A stretch of 64,000 nucleotides of DNA. Origin: Megascapheus bottae. Taxonomy: Eukaryota > Chordata > Mammalia > Rodentia > Geomyidae. The DNA lies in contig JANJXV010000014.1 of the NCBI GenBank assembly GCA_024803745.1, forward strand, positions 1,283,001 through 1,347,000. The letters run 5' to 3'. Made by a program: the position numbers and the translations under genes. This document shows, piece by piece, positions 23,390-49,162 of this stretch. The notes under the pieces were generated by a model, which saw only the letters and a list, made by a program, of their open reading frames with translations, ran no database searches and had not been told where the DNA came from. Numbering within the stretch: position 1 is the stretch's first letter; the number at the start of each line of letters is the position of its first letter.

Positions 23390-23469
23390 GATATCTGATA
23401 TCAGATATCTAGTTTTATCTAGATATCTTTAGTCACATTTGACTAGAAATGACTAGTCACATTTGACTA
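23390..23469. repeat. Palindrome and direct-repeat cluster in ASNS intron 1
   Basis: Perfect 20-bp palindrome at 23390-23409 (GATATCTGAT/ATCAGATATC). An overlapping 10-bp stem AGATATCTAG (23403-23412) pairs with CTAGATATCT (23419-23428) across a 6-base loop. A 15-bp direct repeat AGTCACATTTGACTA follows at 23431-23445 and 23455-23469. Confidence 0.9.
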
Positions 23470-24011
23470 ATCACTATGAAGTGCTTTCAAGGGCTGCATG
23501 TCTTAACATTGCAATGAGCAGTATGTATGACTGGCTATTGTACCCTCCATCTTTACCTACACTTATTACAGGAAAAGGGCATTTAATTGGCAACGAAACC
23601 TAAGAGGAGACTTTCCTCATCTGGAGTATTATCTGGATCTCTGAGGAGTTTTTGAAATTAAGTTGGGGCTAGATTGGAACCAGCTGCCTGTGTGTGTGCT
23701 GGGAGTGTGTGGATGTAGGATGAAATGACAGGATACTGAGTTGCTACTAGCTGACAACCACACTGTAAGGTGAAAGAGATGCAGACTTGTACTGCTAAGC
23801 TGCTGTGTTTGGCTGAAGTAAAGGTTATCTGCCTTATTTGAATAGTGAGAAGTAAATTAAATTATTTTCCACTACTATGTTCTTGCCAGCCTAGTGGAAC
23901 ACTGCTGTAGATAACATGGTTTGTGTACTAATGTATGAAATGGTTTATACAGGTTTGTAGAATCAGAGATTGGGTACTGACGGTTTAATTGGTCTATTTT
24001 TCTCTCCACAG

Positions 24012-37715
<13,704 letters not shown>

Positions 37716-37822
37716 GTGCTCTGTGAGCTGTTGGGCAGAAGAAAGTGTTCCTTTTGCTTCTGAGGACAAAAAATGGGAACAAGGAGGGTCAATCATTTAG
37801 GCTTCATTATTTACGCATGTAG

Positions 37823-37828
37823 AATAAA
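37823..37828 (+). terminator. ASNS: ASNS poly(A) signal
   Basis: Canonical AATAAA about 108 bp after the stop codon. Confidence 0.85.
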
Positions 37829-37850
37829 AACGTTATACCTAAAATTTTGC

Positions 37851-38925
37851 TGTAATTGTTTATTTTACTACAGTGTCATCATTAGAAATGATTAGAAATG
37901 GTGGCTTTTTTTTTCCTGTATTGTCATCATAAAGAGGATAACGAGTTAAGCCAAAGGGAATATTGTAAGCACTCACAGTGCACTCACCTTGCAGAGTTGC
38001 TTTGGAAGACCTCACGGTCTCATGCACACTCAGCCTTCCCTACCTGTCTCAGTCCTCTCCTGACTTCCAGTCTTAGTTCTGCTGACAGTCCCCACAGCTG
38101 GCTCTGCAGGCTGTGGATGCTTTTGTTCTTTATAGAAGTTCACCACGTCAGTTTTTATTATGCAAGATAGTAATTCAGCTCCTTTTTTTTTTTTTTTTTT
38201 TTTAAATGTGAGCCAGAGTTACTTCTGGAGATTTGTTCTAAAGCTAGAGTTATTAAGGTTTTGGGTTTTTTTAAATTATTTTGTTGTAAAGGGTCAGGCA
38301 GTAAACATTGTAGGCTTTACAGCAGATTTTCATTTGAATGCTAAGTGGCTATTTTAGTATAATGAAATACATAAAAAATGAGTTTACTATTAATATATAC
38401 AATATGTAAGCAAACATGAGTTCTTGCTGGGGAATGTGATAGACTAGGAATTTTGCTGGTAAATGGGAACATGAAGAATTAAAGCTAGCTTTAGGCTTTC
38501 ACCTGAAGTTTATAATATCTCCAGGAAATTGAGGAAATAACGTGAATATTGGATGCCTTAATGATTTTCTTTTATTTGTAGGTGTTTGAATTGTTTAAAT
38601 CTAGCATGATTTGACCTGCAACATACTTTCTGGTAAGAAAAGCCTCCTAACCAAGCTGAGTGGGATTAAGAATGCTTTGGAAATTTGAGAAACTTGATTG
38701 ACAGTGATTACACGGTATATACGTTGTAAAATATTGCATGAAACATGATCTGCCAGTTTTTAGGGCATGGAATTAGGCTTTGAATTTTTTAACTTAGTGA
38801 TTGGTAAGGCATGGCATATTGAAATACCACCCAGAAGTTTAATAGTGAAGATACTTAAGCTAATTTTGTATTAGCAAACCTGTGTTAGGAATTGTCTCTA
38901 ATAAATAGTTGAGAAAAACTGCCTA
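37851..38925. other. ASNS downstream flank, nothing recognised
   Basis: Contains a T tract at 38179-38203. No second poly(A) signal with convincing context and no gene evidence. Confidence 0.45.
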
Positions 38926-38929
38926 AGGG

Positions 38930-39430
38930 AGGAAAGAATTGCTTGGGCTCACATTTTCAAAGGTTACATACAGTCCATAGCCCACCAGCCTGTGGTTTCT
39001 GGGCAGATGGGGAGATAGAATGTGATGAAGGGTGTGATAAAGCTGAGCTGCTCTTCTCATTGTAGAGGGAAGCAGAGAGGAGGAGGAGGTCTAACAGGAA
39101 GAGGTAGGGTGAAAGGGTATCAATGTATGTGAATTAATGTACCTTCTATCTGGCAAATATCATGTAACCCTTCTATTGATTACAATAAAAAATATATGAA
39201 AAAAAAAAAGATAGGGCCCAGGATACATGCTCTCAGTAATCCACTTCTTCCAATCAGCCCCTGCTTTAGCGTTTCTACGATCTCCCAATAATGTCATCCC
39301 ATTTGGAACCTGGTTGGTTAATCAGCCCTGATGCAGTCACCTCTACAATTGGATCTGCCATCTGGGGAAGCAATCTTTGAACACTTGATCCTTGTGGGAG
39401 ACACACTGTATCCAAACCATACCAAATGGA
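38930..39430 (-). mobile_element. Possible MaLR-like LTR remnant
   Basis: Blocks such as 'cgatctcccaataatgtcatccc', 'aacacttgatccttgtgggagacac' and 'tatccaaacca' follow a MaLR-type LTR read in reverse. It is interrupted by the L1 fragment at 39105-39213. Family not certain. Confidence 0.4.
39105..39213 (+). mobile_element. Short L1 3' end
   Basis: 'gaaagggtatcaatgtatgtg', 'ccttctatctggcaaatatc', 'attacaataaaaaat' and an A-tail. About 105 bp, heavily 5' truncated. Confidence 0.85.
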
Positions 39431-39489
39431 ATTTATCATGGCTGCAAATGCAACATTTACAAAAAGTTCTTGACATGCAGTATGGTTAG

Positions 39490-39700
39490 CCTTTTTTTTT
39501 TTTTTTTTTGTCAGTCCTGGCCTTGAGCTCAGGGTCTGAGCTCTGTCCTTGGACTTTCTCAAGGCTAGAGCTCTACCACTGGAGCCTCAGCACCACTTCC
39601 AGCTTTTTTCTATGTATGTGGTACTGAGGTGTCAAACTGAGGTCTTCGTAGTACATGCTAGGCAAGTACTGTACCACTAGGCCAAACTCCCGGCTACAGC
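39490..39700 (-). mobile_element. IDL-Geo SINE
   Basis: Poly(T), 'gtcagtcctggccttgagctcag' to 'gtaccactaggccaaactcccggc'. Reverse-oriented and full length. Confidence 0.9.
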
Positions 39701-41479
39701 CTTTTTTTTTTTCTTTTAAACTTTTTCGTAACTATAATAGCAGATTTGAAGAAATGGTAGCTCTCAGGGACATAAGTGCATTAATAGTTCACTTACTGAC
39801 CAAGCCTGTTTTCCTGGGTCATTTTGGTACTAGTAATTCAGTGACAGGTGGCATATGGTATTCAGTACACACAGCACTGCTAATGATAAACTAGTCCTTT
39901 ATGCATAAACTGAAAATTTAGCTTATTTTCTGCCATTTCAGCCTCACTTAGTGATTGACTTGCCAGTTAAGAGTTTCTCTTAATATATTCTGTACAAAAG
40001 ACACTACATACTTTGATAGTTTTTCTTTAAAATATATTCCTAGATTGAAAAGCAAAAGCCACCCCAAATTCTCCCATTCCTTTCATTTTTCACATTCCAA
40101 TCTCTTGCACATGCACAGGTAGATGCCTTTTTTAACATAAAGCCCAGAACTTTTTATGAAAAAAGTATCACCAGGAACTGATGCTGTCCCAATGGCCCAG
40201 CCTCAGAAGGATTACACCTCATTTTTCTTAGAAAATTTACTTATGTCAAACTGCTTTGATTATCTGTCTGAAGACAGCATGCTCAGTTCCTCCTGGATTC
40301 CCAAAGTGTGATATGGAGTCTTTTTTTGTAGCAGGTCCCCATCATGGAAAAGGCTGTTTCTGGGGAAGCAGTGGGAGCTTGGCAGGAAGCCAGTTACATA
40401 TGGCTGGGGCCAAGTGCAGTAGTAGATAAGCATTATGACCCAGCATATGCTGTGGACTCTGCTAAGTACCTCACTGAGTTAACTAAGCTAACCTTAGTTC
40501 CAAGTATGGCTGCTTTTATATCAATGGCCACAGCAGTATTCCTGGTCCCTGATAGTCTTCCTGAGCCTTTCTGCTATCTTGAAGAAACTTCTACTCCCCC
40601 TTTTTGACCCTGGGGAGAATTTTATGATTGTGTCAATGAGCAGAACACAGTGTTAGGCCACACAAAGTGAAAGGGTTTCAGCTTTTAGTGTATGTTGTGA
40701 GGAAGTCTAGGCCACCTGGAAAGGCCATGTGTAAGAGTTTGAGTTGATGAGTTCAGTGAATACCTAGAAAACAACCCCAATGTTTCAGAGCATTATCACA
40801 ACAAAAGTAGTTTTTTTTCTCATCTGCCCTTGGACATTATTAATCACCCTGTGGTCCAGGCAGAAATACAATCATTAGCACGGGTGAATCATGGGCTGAA
40901 ACAAAACATACACTCTGATATTGCTTTTTGTATTCCACACTAACTCCAAGAGACACAATAAAGAAAAAGAATCTGGAGAAATACATCAACAACTCCCCAT
41001 CTCTGATGTTCAGTTCAGAAAGTCCATGCCTCTATGGCTTCAAACCTAGACTAGCATCTCTGGATGATGTGCCCATGTGAGAGTGTATTTCAGGGCTGAG
41101 AGGTGACCTTTCTTCATAAATTAAGAAGAGAACCCTGTACTTGTGTGATATGTAATAATACATAAACTAACTGGAGTCAAGAAAATATATTGGAGTGAGA
41201 TCAGGAGGCATACAGTAAACTGAGGTTCATAGAAACATTGATGGATGCTGTCCAGCCATTTGAAGGTTCCCAACTCTAGCAATTGGTCTAGCCATTGGCA
41301 GCCTAGACCTCAGTATGTCAGCAGAAGGAGACAGTGAAAGAGATGGGAGAATCAGAAACTGAAGGGAAAGTGCTGAGCTGAAGCAATAAAGCAAATCAGG
41401 CTTACACACCATAACTTCAGTTTCACAAAAACTAAGTTAGCAGATAGTCCCTGCTGCGTTCCAAAGGACTACTCTACAA
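39701..41479. other. Intergenic, nothing recognised
   Basis: The + frame 40344-40607 and the - frame 41227-41412 show no domain or splice context. Confidence 0.45.
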
Positions 41480-41640
41480 CTCAACCTCACAACACTGGCA
41501 CTATGCACTGTTGAGCTCGTCCACCTTTTATGAATAAGGAAATGATGTACACAGGATTTGTATTTCATGCCCAAGGTAGCCTGATTAATGAGTAATATGA
41601 GTGACATTTGATTCTAGATTCCAGAACTTATTATGCTATG
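41480..41640 (+). repeat. MIR-like remnant
   Basis: 'cttttatgaataaggaaatgatgtacaca', 'catgcccaaggtagcctgattaatgagtaa' follow the MIR core. Diverged. Confidence 0.45.
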
Positions 41641-41699
41641 TGACTTTCCAAAGGGTCAGAAATAGAGAAATAATTATGGGATTTTTTTTTCACTTTTTC

Positions 41700-41927
41700 T
41701 TTTACACTAGTCCTGGAGCTTAGAGTTTGAACTCACACCCTAGACACATCCCTGAGTTTTGTGCCTAAGGTTAGTGCTGTTGAGCCACAGCTTTACTTCC
41801 AGCTTTTTGTTAGTTAATTGGAGATAAGAGTCTCATGGATTTTCCTAAGGCTGGTTTTGAACTAGAATCCTCAGATCTCAGCATACTGTGTAGCTAGAAT
41901 TATAGGCTTGAGCCACCAGCATCTGGT
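41700..41927 (-). mobile_element. 7SL-headed/Geo SINE
   Basis: Reverse-oriented, from 'actagtcctggagcttagag' through 'gttagttaattggagataagagtc' to 'gtagctagaattataggcttgagccacc'. Confidence 0.78.
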
Positions 41928-42420
41928 TCTGTATTTTTAATGGGAGTATATATTAATTCCATTTTCTGAGTAGATAGTAAGTTATTTATCACCTCTGCTA
42001 ATTCAAGCAAAAGATAATTTATCTTTTAGCTGTTGGTAATGACCACACAAATGCACTCGTGAGATTTAGATGTGTGTTGTACTTCTTTGTGTGACTTTTG
42101 CTTGATTTCAACCTCTATCTAGTCAGCAAATGGTTGCTAAGAAATTAATTCATACTCTTCTTTGAACTTAGAGCATTTATAATAATACTGAGGTGGGGGA
42201 AGCCATACTTATCTCATGTTATTGTGTAAGTTTTGAGGACAAGTGTAACATTTAAAACCACAAGGTGGCAGCCATGGTTTGTTTTTCTCTTTAGGCAATT
42301 TCATGTATTTTTGCAAAGGTATGAAACTAGCATGCTACATTGAAGAGGTGACACATTCATTTCACAGAATTAATTACAGCACAGAAATGCCCTAGTTTTC
42401 TATATGTAATTACTGAGCAG

Positions 42421-42625
42421 TTTTTTTTTGGGGGGGGGCCAGTCCTGGTGCTTGAACGCAAGGGCCTGAGCACTGTCGTTGGGCTTTCTCAAGGCTAAAG
42501 CTCTACCACTTGAGCCATAGCACCATTTCCGGTTTTTTTTCTATGTATGTGGTATTGAGGAACCAAACCCGGGTCTTCATGCATGCTAGGCAAGCACTCT
42601 ACCACTAGGCCAAACTCCCAGCCCA
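42421..42625 (-). mobile_element. IDL-Geo SINE
   Basis: Poly(T)/G tract, 'gccagtcctggtgcttgaac', to 'ccaaactcccagcc'. A near-perfect target duplication ACTGAGCA(G/A)TTT is present on both sides. Confidence 0.9.
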
Positions 42626-42798
42626 CTGAGCAATTTTAATTAGTTAATAATTAGTTGCAGAGTCCTGTATGAGCCAACTTCTTTCTGAAACTTTTATCTC
42701 TTTTAGTCCACCATTCCTAAACATACTACAAAAAGTAAATCCTTATAAAAGTCAGATCCTCTACATTATAAAACTAAAACAGTATGTATATAATCTCT

Positions 42799-42915
42799 TC
42801 CTCCCTCCCTCCCTCCCTCCCTCCTTCCCTCCCTCCCTTCCTTCCTTCCTTCCTTCCTTCCTTCCTTCCTTCCTTCCTTCCTTCCTTCCTTCCTTCCTTC
42901 CTTCCTTCCTTCCTT
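42799..42915. repeat. (CCTT)n / (CCCT)n tetranucleotide repeat
   Basis: About 117 bp, with CCCT-type units first and then pure CCTT units. Confidence 0.98.
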
Positions 42916-42919
42916 GTTC

Positions 42920-42975
42920 TCATTCTGCCTCAGCCTCTCAAGTGCTGGGATTATAGACTTATGCCACATGTTTGG
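42920..42975 (-). repeat. 7SL-like SINE head fragment
   Basis: 'ctgcctcagcctctcaagtgctgggattatagacttatgccac' is a reverse B1/Alu-type head. The adjacent CCTT run may have grown from this element's tail region. Confidence 0.65.
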
Positions 42976-42984
42976 TGTTATTTG

Positions 42985-43212
42985 CTTTTTTGTTGGTCGT
43001 GGGGCTTGAACTCTGGGCCTGGGTGATGTTCCTGAGCTCTTCAGCTCAAGGTTACCACCCTACACTGAGCCACAGTGCCACTTTTGATTTTCTGGTGGTT
43101 AATTGGAGATAAGAGTCTTACAGACTTCAGTGCCCGGGCTGGCTTTGAACTGCGATCCTCAGATCTTAGCCTCCTGAGTAGCTAGGTTTATAGGCGAGAG
43201 CCACCATTGGTC
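42985..43212 (-). mobile_element. 7SL-headed/Geo SINE with target duplication
   Basis: Reverse-oriented: 'gttggtcgtggggcttgaac', 'ctggtggttaattggagataagag', 'cctgagtagctaggtttataggcgagagccacc'. TTATTTGCTTTT is duplicated on both sides. Confidence 0.85.
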
Positions 43213-44576
43213 TTATTTGCTTTTCTTTTAATAAATGAAAAAAAATCTATAAGAATTGTTACTTTCATAATCACTCATTCTACCAAACTAACTTGCTGTC
43301 TTTTCCAGTGCAGCTGAAAGACAAAGCCTGTATTGAACACTTCACACATAATATGAGATAATGTACAATCTTGAAAAGTACCTACATTTGTTGCCCCGCC
43401 CCATTAGTTAAAAAAACAAACAAACTAGAATCTGCAGCAACATAACCAGTGACAGACAAAGATTCCATTGGCCACAAATTGAGCACTTCCATGTTATGGA
43501 AGACTTACCTATCAGTTGGGCAATTTTCATGTGAGGTCAGATGACTCATCCAAACCTGATAAACCTCTGTTACGGTGTCCATCTTTTATCATCTTTAGTT
43601 CACACCACCAAAGCTCTGCCTCTGTTAGCCTCATACTAATTAGGGCTGAGTTTATGAGCTATAGTTTTAGTGGTGATGCAAAAAGTTATGAGGAGCAGGT
43701 GGTTTGAAAGAGCAGAGAAAAGACTATATATCTGTGGATTTATTTTCTGTAGTAATAAGAAAATGAAATTGAAAAGCACAATTCAATACTGAGAAAAGAA
43801 ACAGGGATTTGGGGGATTATGTATTCATTGGACAGGTCTAATTATACAAATTACCAACTGGGAATCTATGCTAAAGCAAAGATGGATGTAACATTATGCC
43901 AGTTCATGATCCTGTACCCAGTCTACATTCTATTACAGTTGGTGCTAGGTTTTCTAAATTGTATAGCTATGAAATGACCACAAGGTGGGGTAGGATTCTA
44001 CAGAACCTATTTGTCAAGCTTTTGATGGGAATTTTTCTTGTTTTAACATCTGTGAGCTTGTGTACATTTAGTTAATCACTTTTCTTGGTCATTACAAGGG
44101 TTGACCTTGGAAATACTTTTGTCACAGATTAGCATGTGATATACAACATTGTTTGCCTTGGATTGTCTTTCAATTCAATTGTCTTCCATTACCTCTAACC
44201 GTCAAGTTATTATATTGAGAGCTCCTTCCTAATTCTGTATCTCAGATGGGTAGAAGGGAATAGAAAGAATGTGAGTTCTGTACTGAGCAGCAAAGTGTGT
44301 GATGATAGCATAGAAACATGAGACCTATGCAATCTCCCAGTATAATTATCACCCAGTCAGACATTATACATTCAGAGATTGAGAGGAGTGAGGCAGGTGG
44401 ACCTGATGTGGCCTCCCTGTGCAGGAGGGCTGCCATGGCCAGTGGCCACTGGCCAGGGCCCCTCAGGCATTCTTTGGGTCCAGTGCTTCCAAGCTACGTG
44501 GGAACACTGATGATTTATGTCGGAAATCCAGGTTTTGGGGGGGGGTGTTTAAATGTTGATGAGAATGTTTAAGAAT
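43213..44576. other. Intergenic, nothing recognised
   Basis: No gene or named repeat seen. Confidence 0.45.
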
Positions 44577-45162
44577 TTCCAACAAGATGTGGTATTTATA
44601 CACAATGGAATTCTATGCTGCTGTCAGAAAGAACGGCATCGCCCCATTTGTAAGGAAATGGAAAGACTTAGAAAAAATCATATTAAGTGAAGTAAACCAG
44701 ACTCAAAGGAACATAGGCTCAATGGTTTCCCTCATTTGTCATAATTAGTATAAACCTTGGACTCTCCTAGCAGAGGTTTACAATAGGGCAAAACCTAGAT
44801 ACATAAGGCCATATAGGATGAGGCTAAATGAAAGGATCTCCAGCATATGCAAACAAGAGCTTTATAATGTGTGATTGTCTTTCTTAATGTACTATGTTAT
44901 TCCTCATCTCTTTTGTTGTCCCTTAGTTATCTCATATTGTTACAATATCTTACCTTGTTATCTGGAATATTGTATATATGTTTATTTGTTTATTTGAAAT
45001 AGGATAGGGAAGGGGGAAAACATGATGAGGGGAGAGGGTGACGGAAGGGAAATGGGGACAAAAACATGAGAAGGGGTAGCAGTGTTTGTGAAGTAATGCA
45101 CCTTCTATCTGGTGAATATAATGTAATCCTTCTATTAATTACAATAAAAAATAACTAAAAAA
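44577..45162 (+). mobile_element. L1 3' end (end of ORF2 plus 3' UTR)
   Basis: 'gatgtggtatttatacacaatgg' and 'tattaagtgaagtaaaccag' are the end of ORF2; the 3' UTR follows, ending 'attacaataaaaaataac'. The longest uninterrupted copy of this 3' end in the window, useful as a reference for the other copies. Confidence 0.9.
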
Positions 45163-46795
45163 AATTTTCAGACTAAACATGTCCTGTCTATTAATGTTAG
45201 TCTACATCAACAATTCTATAATCCATATAAAACAACACAGCTTAGTAGCTAATGAAGCAGATTTAGCCTGCTCCTCTGGGGAATCTCATGAAATTATCCT
45301 ATCTTTAGTTGAGGGAATCAGGCTTTTGCATGTCTGTATGTCAGTCCTTGGTAGTGGAGCCTATAGAAGAAGATAAAAACTCTGGTGGTGAAGTACCCAT
45401 TGGCTGGTGGAGGTCTTTGGAGAAGGCTGCACCTTCGAGTTATGGGCTAGCCTTCACAGCAACTGGGACTATAAAGAAAGCACTGATCTGGTAAAGGCTT
45501 TGGGCTTGGTGAAACACCAACAGCACACATACATTTGCCACAGTAGCATCTACAGATGTGTAATGACCCTTACAAAATGATAATCACACGAGAAAGTCAT
45601 GTGCTGATTTTTCTCCAGCTACACTTTAATAAACTTAGAACGTTGGTAGTGTTTGTTTTCCTTTAAACGTTGGTGCATTTTTAATGAGCTAGGTCTTCTA
45701 AAACATTTGTTCTCCTAAATATTTTTATTTCTAATATTGATCCTTTATTTGTTTACTATTTATTTTACTTTTAAGAGTTACTTCAGATGCCAGTTTGTCT
45801 GGCAAGACTCCTCCCACTCCTAAAACTGGGACTCTTTCCTAGTACTGAGTCCTCGTGACCATCTTATATTCTTGTGATCATTTTACAATAGCAATATTGT
45901 GGGATGAGCTCACTATATATCTGAGTATCAACTAAGGCTTTTTCCAGGAAAACAGAAGCCACTCCATGGTTTCTGCAGGTAAAAAGTTTGCTACAATGGA
46001 TTACATGTTTATCAGAATTTTAGTGGAGGAGGAAGAGCAGCAGAGACTAGGAAATAGGTGAGGGAAATGAATATTGAGGCTCTCAGTCTGGAACATATCT
46101 GGATGTTACTCTCTTAAGAATCTCTGAGATGTTTCATGCTGGCTCAGTCCACAGAGACTCAGGTTGCTCTCAGATTCAGAGGCAGACTGAATATTGGTTG
46201 AGTCAGGCTACAGTCACATTCATCTACGTACTGTGTAACTCACAGTGATCAAAGATCTTAGACTCTATACCAGTCTTGCAAGGTAAGTTGAGAGGATATT
46301 GCGTCTTGTCTTTTATTCCTGCTCCCAAATCCTCTGTGACTTCCTTTATAGGCAGCTCCACAAGCTAGAAAATGTGAGTGATTTGGGAGGAGACTACATA
46401 AAAGATCGTGGTTTTCCCAGGTAGCAACAAACAGCCTGACACAAATATCTCATGAGAGATATGAATAAGCAAAATGATAGTGAATTATGGTTAATTCACT
46501 AGTTGGCTTGTATTTCTCGATCTGGTACATCTCATCTATAAGTAGAGAAGAGATTGCTGGTTTTTTTTTTTAATTTCAGTAAAGTAGCTTGAGCAGGAGA
46601 CCATGATAATGAAAAAAACTTTGGTTAACATGAGGTTATTTTTGGCTGATTTGGAGACTTGGTATTATTATTTTTCTTTTCTTCTTCAGAAGGTCAGATA
46701 AATAACTTCATTTCAGTTTGGTGATATATGTTTTTTAGGATGAGTAATTCATTTTAGTTTGGTCTATTGGGCTTAGAGTTGAAGTTGTATACAAA
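45163..46795. other. Intergenic, nothing recognised
   Basis: The + frames at 45179-45376 and 45309-45494 lack domains. Confidence 0.45.
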
Positions 46796-46829
46796 TAAAT
46801 GGCTTTCTATAGATTTTATTTATTTATTT

Positions 46830-47025
46830 ATTTATTTTTTGCCAGTCCTGTGCTTGAGCTCAGGGCCTGAGCACTTTCCTTGGACTTTCTCAAGGCTAGA
46901 GCTCTACCACTTGAGCCTCAGCACCACTTCCGGCTTTTTTCTATGTATGTGGTACCAAGGAATCGAACCCGGGTCTTCATGCATGCTAGGCAAGCACTTT
47001 AACCACTAGGCCAAACTCCTGGCCC
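46830..47025 (-). mobile_element. IDL-Geo SINE
   Basis: 'gccagtcctgtgcttgagctcag' to 'ccaaactcctggcc'. The target duplication ATAGATTTTATTTA on both sides has expanded into a (TTTA)n run on the tail side. Confidence 0.92.
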
Positions 47026-47949
47026 TATAGATTTTATTTAACAGACTACCAGTTCCTCATCAGTTGGTGACTACATCTTATTCATGGTTTTGTTTTCTTT
47101 TCCTAGTGAAGATCTTAGAAAATAGTGGCACTCAATATTCATCAGGTGGCTAAGTGAATGATGAGAAAACAACAGCTTTCTGAATTTAGATGATGCTACT
47201 AGAGATCAATGGGTAATCTTAAGAAGAGTCTTACATTTTGGTAATGTATGGTAGAAATGATTAAACAAAAAACACTTAGGATGACACCTATGAGAGAAAT
47301 TCAGGATGCTGCTTGTTCTAGGTGGGTCAGAGTTGTCACATTTCTGAAATCTAAATATTCTAGCCAGGAAGGAAGCTTTGAAAGTCACAACACTAAATTA
47401 GGTTGGCTAGAGAGCCCATCTCTAACACCCAGGAACTATGTACTGTAAGTGAGCTACCACTAGGTGGCGATTCTTCTCTTGTAACAGGACGTGACCTTTT
47501 CTAGACAAGGGGAAATGACTGCAATAGAGCTAGAAATGTTCCCTTTAAAGCCGCGAAACTGTCCTTCATATTATGACTATAACACACACTTTTCCAAAAC
47601 AAGAACTAAATCAAACCGAAAAATAAAAGGGAAATTTGGTGCCTAATATCTTTATGATGATGGGCTATCAGAGAGTTACAGTACAATAAACACTAATATC
47701 TTGCTCTCTGAAATGTCCCCAGGGGCTCTTATCCCCAGTTACCCCACTGCTTCCTATGTGCGGGGATGATTCAGAAGCTCACTGTCTTAGTTCTGAAGTC
47801 TATGGAGGAATCACCTACCCTCCAGCAAGTATCTGGATTCTTAAATTAGCTCAAATCTTGACTAAGAACTAAGCATGACAAATAGAGGCAAAATTTCTAC
47901 AGCATGACTAAAATCCTCCTGAAAATTATAGCTTTCCCATGACTTCTTA
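47026..47949. other. Intergenic, nothing recognised
   Basis: No gene or named repeat seen. Confidence 0.45.
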
Positions 47950-48114
47950 CATTTTTTTTTTTTTGCCAGTCCTGGGCCTTGAACTCAGGGCCTGAGCACT
48001 GTCCTTGGGCTTTTCCCTCAAGGATAGCACTCTACCACTTGAGCCACAGCATGGAACCTGGGTTTTTGTGCATGCTAGGCAAGCACTCTACCACTAGGCC
48101 AAACTCGCGGCCCG
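47950..48114 (-). mobile_element. IDL-Geo SINE with internal deletion
   Basis: Poly(T), 'gccagtcctgggccttgaactc', then a jump from 'gagccacagca' to 'tggaacctgggttttt'. The linker ('ccacttccggctttttctatgtatgtggtac') is missing. Ends 'ccaaactcgcggcc'. Confidence 0.88.
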
Positions 48115-48362
48115 CATTCCTTTTAATTATCAAAGTCATATATTCATGCTCTATAAGACCTAGAAAAGTAAACAAAAAGAGAAAAAAACACAATTAGTTT
48201 TAGTCTTGATAACCAATAAATAACAGTTTTATAGTCCTTTATTATTTGTACATGTGATTGGTTTGGTACATTTGTAAAAGACACTCAATAGTTCAGGTAC
48301 ATGTCAGATTTTGAGTTTACAAAGAAGAACAAGATAGTTTTTATGTATAAGATAGTTTTCTC

Positions 48363-48570
48363 GGGACCGGGAGTTTGGCCTAGTGGTTAAAGTGCTTGCC
48401 TAGCATGCATGAAGACCCGGGTTCGATTCCTCGGTACCACATACATAGAAAAAAGCCAGAAGTGGTGCTGAGGCTCAAGTGGTAGAGCTCTAGCCTTGAG
48501 AAAGTCCAAGGACAGTGCTCAGGCCCTGAGCTCAAGCCCAGGACTGGCAAAAAAAAAAAAAAAAAAAAAA
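48363..48570 (+). mobile_element. Full-length, young IDL-Geo SINE
   Basis: Complete dimer with intact pol III promoter in the left unit: A box TGGCCTAGTGG at 48376-48386 and B box GGTTCGATTCC at 48420-48430. The Geo unit ends CCCAGGACTGGC, followed by an uninterrupted A tail of more than 20 bases. A perfect 14-bp target duplication AAGATAGTTTTCTC lies at 48349-48362 and 48571-48584. The clean tail and duplication indicate recent insertion. Confidence 0.95.
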
Positions 48571-48639
48571 AAGATAGTTTTCTCTCCCACTCCCTCATCC
48601 TCCCTGGTTTCCTCCTAGGTTCCTTCTCTCCCTTCCACT

Positions 48640-48695
48640 CTCTCTCCCTCTCTCTCTCTCTCCATATATCTCTATATATAGATATAGATATGATA
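48640..48695. repeat. (TC)n followed by TA-rich microsatellite
   Basis: CT dinucleotides run into 'atatatctctatatatagatatagatat'. Confidence 0.9.
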
Positions 48696-49162
48696 CAAAT
48701 ATATACACATACATAAACATGTTTTTACATATTTTTTTGAATTTTGCATTTTATATCATTCTCTGAATGATACATTAAGAACATTTTCCGAATCATTAAG
48801 TGGTTCTCAAAGGCATCCTCTTAAATTTACTTAATTTTATTTTCTAAATATGCTATAATTTGTTCATCTAATTTTTCTATTCTTAAAAATTTAAATTATA
48901 TTTACTTTTTATTATACAAAGTAATAATTCAATAAACAACATGGTAGCCACATCTTTGCTCCCACAATTATATTTCTGCTTTAAATTCTGTAAACTATAG
49001 ATGATGGGTTAAATGACTAAATATCTCTGACTATCACCCAGGATGGCTAATCAATTTTTCTGTTTAAACGCTCATTTGCACCCTCATTTTTATTGAATAT
49101 TTTAATTTAAACACAGTTTTCAATTGTATAAGTAAAAAATATTATTTCATTGTTTAAATTAA

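Noticed and set aside
37898..38357. Two + frames just after ASNS
   Set aside because: They run through poly(T) and have no domain or splice context; probably chance frames in the downstream flank.
42799..42915. Regularly spaced repeats that might suggest a CRISPR array
   Set aside because: Pure tetranucleotide microsatellite in a mammalian genome; there are no spacers.
42669..43026. Pro/Ser/Leu-Phe repeat frames
   Set aside because: Translations of the CCTT repeat and adjoining SINEs.
46767..47009. Frames containing 'GLSSGPEHCPWTFSRLELYHLSLS' type peptides, also at 48380-48598 and 47979-48197
   Set aside because: The same peptide appears wherever an IDL-Geo SINE is read in one direction, so it is SINE sequence and not a protein family.
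48363..48440. Possible tRNA gene
   Set aside because: A and B boxes are present, but the segment is the left unit of a dimeric SINE with poly(A) tail and target duplication, not a standalone tRNA.
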